Shown: piece after piece, positions 59,534 to 64,000 of the stretch
How the letters are laid out: every line of letters starts with the position of its first letter
How positions within the stretch are numbered: position 1 is the first letter of the stretch
From: Eledone cirrhosa
Taxonomy: Eukaryota > Mollusca > Cephalopoda > Octopoda > Eledonidae
DNA length: 64,000 nt
NCBI GenBank assembly: GCA_964016885.1
Contig: OZ024759.1
Location: forward strand, 2,369,001-2,433,000
Direction of reading: 5' to 3'
Program-made: the position numbers and the translations under genes
The notes under the pieces: generated by a model
The model's input: the letters and a program-made list of their open reading frames with translations, nothing else
The model's database searches: none
What the model was told of the DNA's origin: nothing

Positions 59534-60714
59534 AGCTGGCGAGAGCACTTTCATGAGCTTTTGAATCAGCCGTCTGTCGTCAATGAAGATTTCCTCAACC
59601 TCATTCCAGAAAGTCCTGTGAAAGTAGCTCTCGCAGAACCTCCGACGCTTGTGGAGGTTGCAATGGCTATCTCAAAGCTGAACAGTGGAAGGTCTCCAGG
59701 TATGGATGGCATACATGCAGAGCTCCTACAATATGATGGTGAGAGACTTCTGCAACATCTTCACTCTTTGTTTGGCAGGATATGGGCTAATGAATCCGTA
59801 CTTGAGGACTGGAGAGATGCAGTAATGGTGGTCTTGTACAAGGGAAAGGGTAACAGGAATGATTGTGGGAACTACAGAGGTATATCATTGCTTTCTGCCG
59901 TAGGGAAAGTTTTTTGTAGGGTGATGCTGGACCATCTGCTGACATACATTGCAGATTATATTCTTCCTGAAAGTCAATCTGGTTTTCGTGCTGGACGCGG
60001 CACTACTGATATGATCTTTGCAGCTAGACAGCTCCAGGAGAAGTGCATGGAACAAGGCTTGGATCTGTATCAGGTTTTTGTCGATCTGACAAAAGCTTTC
60101 GATACTGTTAACAGCAATGCATTATGGAAGGTTCTCCAGAAACTTGGTTGCCCTGATAAGTTCCTTGCTTTAGTTAGGTCTTTCCATGATGACATGAAGG
60201 CTTGGGTTAATGTCGGAGGTAACATGTCGGAGCCTATCTCAGTAAAAAAATGGAGTGAAACAGGGGGATATTCCAGCACCGACTCTGTTTGCCATGTAAT
60301 TTGCAATGGTTTTCTGCATTGCATTCAGGAATTGCGAGCATGGTGTTTACATCCGATATCGAACCTCAGGCAGCATATTTAACATCAGGCGCTTTGCTGC
60401 AAAAACAAAAGTATTTACATCAATCATAAGAGACCTCTTGTATGCAGATGATTGCGCACACAGAGAGTGATATGCAGCACATTTTGAATACATTTTCTGA
60501 TGCTTGCACTGTCGTCATGTACCAACCTGCCTCTGGTAAGCAGTACACTGAACCAAACATCTATGTGTATGGTAAACGACTTGGAGTGGTTGATCAGTTT
60601 GTCTACCTGGGAAGCACTGTTGATCGATACAGCAACCTTGATAATGAAATCCTACTCAGGATTAGGAAAGCAAGTGATGCTTTCAGAAAGCTAGAAAGGC
60701 GACTCTTGGGTCGG
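59534..60714 (+). pseudogene. LINE reverse transcriptase domain (broken)
   Basis: This is the polymerase core of the element. In order it shows SWREHFHELLN, the finger motif LNSGRSPGMDGIHAELL, NYRGISLLS, SGFRAGRGTTD, and motif A as FVDLTKAFDTV with the first catalytic aspartate at 60083. A run of seven A at 60244-60250 marks a frameshift; in the new frame the motif B region reads NGVKQGDIPAPTLF, followed by a TAA at 60297-60299. The same frame continues to YADD at 60441-60452, the catalytic motif C. A further shift with loss of a few codons follows before HTESDMQ, and about a dozen codons usual between FSDAC and VMYQPA are missing. The segment ends in LGSTV...RKASDAFRKL, typical of the thumb. 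Confidence 0.92.
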
Positions 60715-61193
60715 TGAGACATATGCAAGAAGACAAAGGTAAAGGTGTACAAGGCATGTGTGCTCTCTTCTCTTCTTTATGCCTGCGAGAACTGGGTCAC
60801 ATATCGACACCACCTTAAGCAATTGGAGCGTTTCCATCAGATGTGTCTCAGACGTTCCATGGCATTCACTGGAGGGACCACATCAGTGATGTCGAGATTT
60901 TGGAAAGCTCTATGTGTGACAGTATAGCAGCTCTTGTGCTTAAGCAAAGACTCCGTTGGAGTGGTCACCTTGCCAGGATGAAGAATTCTAGAATACCAAA
61001 ACAACTCTTTTATGGAGAGTTAGTTAAAGAAAAACGACCTCCACATAAACCAAAAAAGAGGTGTAAGGATTCCTTGAAAGCCTCTTTGAAAGACGCTAAC
61101 ATTTCTGCTGATACATGGAAAAATATTGCTGCTGATCGTAATAAATGGAGAAAGACTGTATATGAGGGGAAAGTTACTTTTGAGGCATCTTAA
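60715..61193 (+). pseudogene. LINE thumb and C-terminal region (broken)
   Basis: A TGA at 60715-60717 interrupts the frame where relatives have tryptophan; the same frame then continues DICKKTKVKVYKACVLSSLL and YACENWVTYRHHLKQLERFH, a conserved stretch in this LINE group. A one-base shift near 60853-60858 leads to HGIHWRDHISDVEIL, LKQRLRWSGHLARM, QLFYGEL and a lysine-rich stretch with KKRCKDSLKASLK. These match the order of the conserved region after the polymerase domain. A TAA at 61191-61193 stops the frame, but the same frame stays open afterwards into the zinc-finger tail, so it is probably a late nonsense mutation. Confidence 0.88.
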
Positions 61194-61568
61194 TTCGCAT
61201 ACGAGAAAGTAAAGCGGGATGTGAGGAAAGGCATTGCTTTTGCATTTCCAGACGGCGAAGGTCCTCCTATGGCGCCGACATGCAGCGTCTGTGCGAGACT
61301 CTGCCTAAGTAAAGCTGGACTCAAAAGTCATCTTAAAGTGAGACCAGTGGTTGACTACCAGGCTGCTGTTGGAGATGCTACTCATCATGCTTGCCAAGCT
61401 TGTGGTAGAGAATGTAAATCAGCAGGAGGGCTCAAACGACATGCAAAAGTACATGAACTCCAACCGCAGCTGGCTATTCCCAGTGAATGTTTTGGTTGCC
61501 GACTCTGTGCAAGACATTTTAGATCATTGGCTGGGCTAAAAAGCCACATTCGATTGCAGCGCTGTTAA
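61194..61568 (+). pseudogene. LINE C-terminal tail with three zinc-finger-like motifs
   Basis: It is open in the same frame as the preceding segment and ends at a TAA at 61566-61568. Three motifs share C-X2-C-X12-H spacing. Motif 1 (61281-61343) has lost the last ligand: an arginine stands where the second histidine should be. Motif 2 (61392-61454) is a complete C2H2, CQACGRECKSAGGLKRHAKVH in pattern C-X2-C-X12-H-X3-H, with small and basic residues before the histidine. Motif 3 (61497-61565) is C-X2-C-X12-H-X5-C and its last cysteine is the final residue. Relatives I recall end in one such C2HC motif, thought to bind nucleic acid. The ATG at 61221 is internal. An independent zinc-finger gene is unlikely because of the frame continuity. 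Confidence 0.8.
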
Positions 61569-61576
61569 TTGCTATC

Positions 61577-61663
61577 GTGTGTGCGTGTGTATATATATAT
61601 GTATATTATTATTGTTGTTGTCGTTATCATTGTTGTTATTATTATTATTATTGTTATTATTAT
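61577..61663. repeat. GT, ATT and GTT simple repeats at the LINE 3' end
   Basis: Short runs of GT and AT, then imperfect ATT and GTT triplets, start nine bases after the LINE stop codon. Such low-complexity 3' tails are usual for several LINE groups without a poly(A) tail. A unique stretch, 61664-61720, with GGAATGGCCATACTCGATAA follows and may still belong to the element. Confidence 0.8.
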
Positions 61664-61718
61664 GGGTTTTTTGTTTCTCATGGAATGGCCATACTCGATA
61701 ACGAGGGGGGCAGCCATC

Positions 61719-61723
<5 letters not shown>

Positions 61724-61806
<83 letters not shown>

Positions 61807-61868
61807 ATATATATATATATGCATGTATATATGTATATATATATATGTATATGCATGTATATATACAA
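61724..61868. repeat. (AT)n microsatellite
   Basis: About 38 uninterrupted TA dinucleotides at 61724-61799, then an interrupted AT-rich stretch with ATGCATGTAT variants to 61868. The long open frames that can be drawn through it on both strands are artefacts of the dinucleotide and are not genes. It ends 16 bases before the candidate exon at 61885, so it would lie in the branch-point region of the upstream intron. Confidence 0.95.
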
Positions 61869-61884
61869 CATTATTGTTTATTAG

Positions 61885-62022
61885 GTTGCTGCACTACAGA
61901 AAAATATACCACCTCCCCGTGACTACCAACCTCCTCCTACACATGATGGACTGAACCAAGATTTAGCCAACCATCTGTCAAATGTCCTTCAGAGACTTAT
62001 ATTGGATGATAGTTGTCTTGAG
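61885..62022 (+). CDS. Candidate internal exon of an unrecognised host gene
   Basis: This is a 138-bp stretch, exactly 46 codons, open in one frame and bounded by a good acceptor (TTATTGTTTATTAG before 61885) and a consensus donor (GAG then GTGAGT at 62023). The peptide has a proline-rich start with [14 protein letters not shown], then a likely amphipathic helix with [16 protein letters not shown]. Both ends are at codon phase 0, and so is the start of the exon at 63147, so the two join in frame. Composition is far less AT-rich than its surroundings. I recognise no domain, and the gene's start and end are outside the window. The chance of a false exon is modest because of the splice sites and matching phase. 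Confidence 0.72.
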
Positions 62023-62343
62023 GTGAGTTGTCTTTCCTTGTTCTCAACAAGAGTTACTTTAACCCTTTAGCATTTAAACTGGCCATATCCAGTCAGAATT
62101 GTCTCACCTTTTTCTGTTTAAACCAGCCATAACTGGCCACTCATACTGATGTTAAGGTATTGTTATCAAAATAAATAATATCAAAATCTTATAGATAATT
62201 ATGTGAGGTAAAACATTTACCACAAAAATATAATAGTAAATATAATAATATAAATAGAGTAATGTAAATACTAAAGGGTTAATATGAGGTGTCTTCCCTT
62301 ATTTTTGACAGAAGTGGTCTTGAGGTGAGTTGTCTTCCCTTGT
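62015..62343 (+). repeat. Splice-donor-containing repeat, three partial copies
   Basis: The exon end and donor, GTCTTGAGGTGAGTTGTCTT at 62015-62034, are repeated at 62317-62336; the two copies match at 26 of 27 bases. A third, shorter copy, GAGGTGTCTTCCCTTA, lies at 62286-62301 and has lost the GTGAGT. Flanking bases also align (CTCAACAAGAGTT against TTTGACAGAAGTG), so the original repeat was about 38-40 bp. The MITE at 62063-62278 now separates copy one from the other two. A second intact donor sequence therefore exists about 300 bp downstream of the first. Confidence 0.8.
62063..62278. mobile_element. piggyBac-like MITE with TTAA target duplication
   Basis: A 216-bp non-coding element flanked by TTAA on both sides (62059-62062 and 62279-62282). 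The terminal inverted repeats are CCCTTTAGCATTTA at the left and the complement of CCCTTTAGTATTTA at the right, 13 of 14 bases matching. TTAA targets and CCC-initial ends are features of the piggyBac superfamily. Inside, TTTAAACTGGCCATA and TTTAAACCAGCCATA form an imperfect direct repeat near 62073 and 62117. It has no transposase, so movement would have depended on an enzyme from elsewhere. Confidence 0.88.
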
Positions 62344-62585
62344 GATAACGGTGTTGGGCTCACAATTGTAATGTCGTGGGTTCAATTCCTGGACTGTGTG
62401 TTTTGTTCTTGAACAAAATACTACATTCTCCGTTTCTCCAGTATACTTAGCTAAAATTGGAGTTTAACCCTTTGATGGACTAGTGTCCTTTCCAGGAAGA
62501 AGTCTTGTACTCTCAGTCGATTAACACCAGATAAACACTGGCCTGCTGAGCCTCTAGACTCAAGACAGACTTTAGAGGTAGTGTG
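62342..62585 (+). mobile_element. tRNA-derived SINE-like element, cephalopod type
   Basis: GGGTTCAATTCC at 62378-62389 is a good RNA polymerase III B box, as in the T-arm of tRNA. The part upstream (GATAACGGTGTTGGGCTCAC) is a degenerate A-box side. Downstream lie TTCTTGAACAAAATACTACATT, the core GATGGACTAGTGTCC, and GATTAACACCAGATAAAC with CTGGCCTGCTGAGCC. From memory this order matches octopus tRNA-derived SINEs. The right end is uncertain because no clear tail or target duplication was found. Confidence 0.75.
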
Positions 62586-62860
62586 GTATGAATAGGGCTA
62601 ACCATTAATTGTTTGCTTTGGTTTAGATATGCGGTATATACTCGAAATATGTAACAAAAAAACTAAACGGTGGTGGTGGTGGTGTGGTGGGAATCGGCTT
62701 ATATACGAGGTCAATATCTTTTGACTATGTTCACCAACTTCAAATTCTACGTAAATAAGGTTTCGGTTTTTGCCCAAATCTCAGATATAAAATAGTAGGG
62801 TTGGTGTATATAAGATAATCACTTTAAAATGAAGAGTTTATTGCTTAACTAGAGGTTGTA
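62586..62860. other. Intronic stretch with a TGG repeat; nothing else recognised
   Basis: AT-rich sequence with no convincing open frame. It contains GGTGGTGGTGGTGGTGTGGTGGG at 62669-62691, an imperfect TGG microsatellite, and two ATATAC-containing stretches near 62634 and 62700. It probably includes decayed repeat sequence, but I cannot name it. Confidence 0.6.
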
Positions 62861-63115
62861 TCATCATCATTTTACTCTATTTTCCACGCTAGCATGGGTT
62901 AGATGGGTTGTCCTGTTGTGGGCAATGCCAGGTCAGGTGACCATGTCTTGTTCATACAGAACTGATTTTGGCTTGGTTTCTACAGCTCGATGCCCTTCCT
63001 AGCACCAACCTCATTGTGGACTGGGTGCTATTTGTTGTGACACCTACATGACTACTTTACAGTGTGGGCTGGGTACTTTTTTGTCATGACACCAAGATGA
63101 CCACTTTATAGGTTT
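62861..63115 (+). repeat. Dispersed cephalopod repeat
   Basis: It begins with TCATCATCAT, then TTTTCCACGCTAGCATGGGTT, TGGTTTCTACAGCTCGATGCC and CTTCCTAGCACCAACC. This order of phrases is abundant in octopus and squid genomes, from memory. The right part is two diverged tandem copies of about 46 bp, starting GTGGACTGGGTGCTATTTG near 63016 and GTGGGCTGGGTACTTTTTTG near 63064, each ending in ACTTTA. It lies in the intron, 32 bp before the next candidate exon. Confidence 0.8.
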
Positions 63116-63146
63116 ACTGATTAATTGGCTGGTTGGTTGATTTTAG

Positions 63147-63411
63147 GTGCTTAATAATAAACAGGAAGAGGAAGTTGTTGAGATAGAAACCCCTCTGAAG
63201 TTGATCAACTACCACGACAAAAGTGGTCGACGCTATCATCATTTGAAACCACTCCATGATTTTATACCACAAGCCGAGGATGAGAATATGTTGAACACGT
63301 TTTCTTGCTTCAAAGTTGAGAATTTCCCAATCACGACGACCAGGACTCATGTTGATGCTGAGGCTCAGTCATTTCTCCATTACTGCCTGAAGAGCCGTCT
63401 CCCACAAAGCG
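63147..63411 (+). CDS. Second candidate exon of the unrecognised host gene
   Basis: A 265-bp stretch following a clear acceptor (GGTTGATTTTAG before 63147) and open in phase 0, matching the phase 0 end of the exon at 61885-62022. It encodes 88 codons plus one base: an acidic start (KQEEEVVEIETPLKL), then YHDKSGRRYHHLKPLHDFIP, FSCFKVENFPITTTRTHVDA and FLHYCLKSRLPQSG. The proposed donor at 63412 is GTCAGT, a weaker match than GTGAGT; if it is not used, the frame runs on to a stop at 63501. The mixed, non-repetitive composition and joint frame support a real protein. I recognise no domain and give no function. Confidence 0.72.
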
Positions 63412-63504
63412 GTCAGTTCTTTCATCTTTGTTTGGTCTTTCTACAACATTGCATTCCACATAACGTTGGGCTGTGTCCTTTAGTCTTTGTACAACCAATT
63501 TAGG

Positions 63505-63715
63505 GGGCGAATTGGCAGAGTCGTTAGAATGTCGGATATAATGCTTTATGGTATTCGTTTCGGCTTGCTACTCTCTGAGTTCAAAACCCTGCTGAAGTCA
63601 ACTTTATCTTTCATGTTTTTATGGTTGATAAAATAAAGTACCAGTCATATATTGATGTTGATATAATCGACTTCCCCTCCCCTTAAATTGCTGGCCTTGT
63701 GCCTAGTACTAGGGT
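63505..63715 (+). mobile_element. tRNA-derived SINE, cephalopod type
   Basis: TGGCAGAGTCG at 63513-63523 fits an A box and GAGTTCAAAAC at 63577-63587 fits a B box, with spacing expected of a tRNA-derived promoter. The body shows CTTTCATG, GATAAAATAAAGTACCAGTC, GATGTTGATATAATCGACTT and GGCCTTGTGCCTAGTACTAG. From memory, this series is diagnostic of a very common octopus and squid SINE. It is diverged from the form I recall and so is an old copy. It sits about 95 bp after the proposed donor of the second exon. Confidence 0.88.
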
Positions 63716-64000
63716 CGATGCTTCCTCTATATCTTTCTCACTTCCTTTCTCTCACTTTCTATCTCTCTCTGGAAGAAATCTGCTGTACTCAGGCCTGGAG
63801 AGAGATAGGCTCTGCCAGGCTTAAATTGCCCAAGAAATGCTGTACACCCCTACGACTCTATCGGGAGTTACGGGACCATACATACATTATGATATATTAC
63901 CATGGGTAATATATCTACCTACTGTAATATTGTGAACATGGCCAACACCTGCGTGTTTAACATCACAACTCCCCAATTACATTATTTTCATATTCGTGGT
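63716..64000. other. Intronic or downstream sequence, nothing recognised
   Basis: It contains a CT-rich stretch (TTTCTCACTTCC, TATCTCTCTCT) and two copies of TGCTGTAC near 63780 and 63839. There is a perfect 11-bp inverted repeat, GATATATTACC at 63891-63901 and its complement at 63905-63915, around an ATG spacer. No exon with good splice sites was found. A short open frame here has no supporting features. Confidence 0.55.

Larger units (their letters stand above)
58952..61720 (+). mobile_element. 5'-truncated dead non-LTR retrotransposon (LINE)
   Basis: A remnant of the second ORF of a non-LTR element, in the order: linker after the endonuclease, reverse transcriptase, thumb and C-terminal region, cysteine-histidine tail, then a simple-repeat 3' end. 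The endonuclease domain is absent, so the element is truncated at or near the satellite boundary, as expected from incomplete reverse transcription or loss into the array. The frame is broken by shifts near 59196, 60244-60250, 60453-60460 and 60853-60858, and by in-frame stops at 59531, 60297, 60715 and 61191. It cannot encode an active enzyme. The layout resembles the animal LINEs often mis-annotated as craniofacial development protein 2 or jockey-like polymerase; clade assignment needs a tree. The 3' end near 61720 is a guess. Confidence 0.9.

Noticed and set aside
59334..60324. Minus-strand open frames across the LINE
   Set aside because: They are shadows of the plus-strand reverse transcriptase and linker, whose motifs are clear.
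61221..61568. Separate zinc-finger gene
   Set aside because: It lies in the same frame as the LINE C-terminus with only one stop between them, and related LINEs end in such a motif.
61569..61954. Tyr/Ile-rich open frames on both strands through the AT repeat
   Set aside because: They are produced by uninterrupted dinucleotide and trinucleotide repeats, with no protein-like composition.
63114..63350. Minus-strand open frame over the second exon
   Set aside because: The plus-strand frame has splice sites and phase agreement with the first exon; the minus frame has neither.
63688..63909. Short plus-strand open frame after the SINE
   Set aside because: It starts inside the SINE tail and runs through CT-rich sequence, with no splice or start context.

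Overview
The window is eukaryotic and most probably from a coleoid cephalopod (octopus or squid). The evidence is in the last 1.7 kb: a tRNA-derived SINE at about 63505-63715, a second SINE-like element at 62342-62585, and a dispersed repeat at 62861-63115. All three match, from memory, repeats typical of cephalopod genomes. Spliced exons, a decayed LINE and long AT microsatellites also rule out a bacterium.

Layout. Positions 1 to about 58950 are one uninterrupted satellite array. Its basic unit is 23 bp and about 26-30% GC. It begins TAACATG, has a GACAAAGTC or GACACAGTC centre and ends TATATTAG. Length divided by unit size gives roughly 2,570 copies; they were not counted one by one. Scattered 21-bp units have lost two bases in the centre. 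The array runs off the left edge, so its true size is unknown. It carries no gene: 23 is not a multiple of 3 and the unit holds stops on both strands. It is ordered by rare variant units that recur at kilobase spacing, which shows higher-order repeats. Visible domains are 1-6.2 kb; a 6.8-kb block at 6165-12986 that is copied almost unchanged at 23875-33276; 13-23.9 kb with a 3.3-4.0 kb period; 33.3-45.9 kb with a 2.3-2.8 kb period; an exact-looking 2,570-bp tandem duplication at 45937-51082; and a distal domain to 58.9 kb. A 2,580-bp tandem duplication lies inside 24116-29295.

At the right edge the units decay over about 90 bp and meet a 5'-truncated, dead non-LTR retrotransposon (about 58952-61720, + strand). 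It keeps recognisable linker, reverse transcriptase, thumb and zinc-finger tail segments, broken by at least four frameshifts and four in-frame stops. Its tail runs into ATT/GTT and (AT)n microsatellites.

The last 2.2 kb looks like part of a host gene on the + strand: two good candidate exons (61885-62022 and 63147-63411) with compatible phase and splice sites. The intron between them holds a piggyBac-like MITE with TTAA target sites, a small repeat carrying copies of the splice donor, a SINE and a cephalopod repeat. I do not recognise the protein. If the gene has exons further upstream, the whole satellite and LINE lie inside one of its introns.
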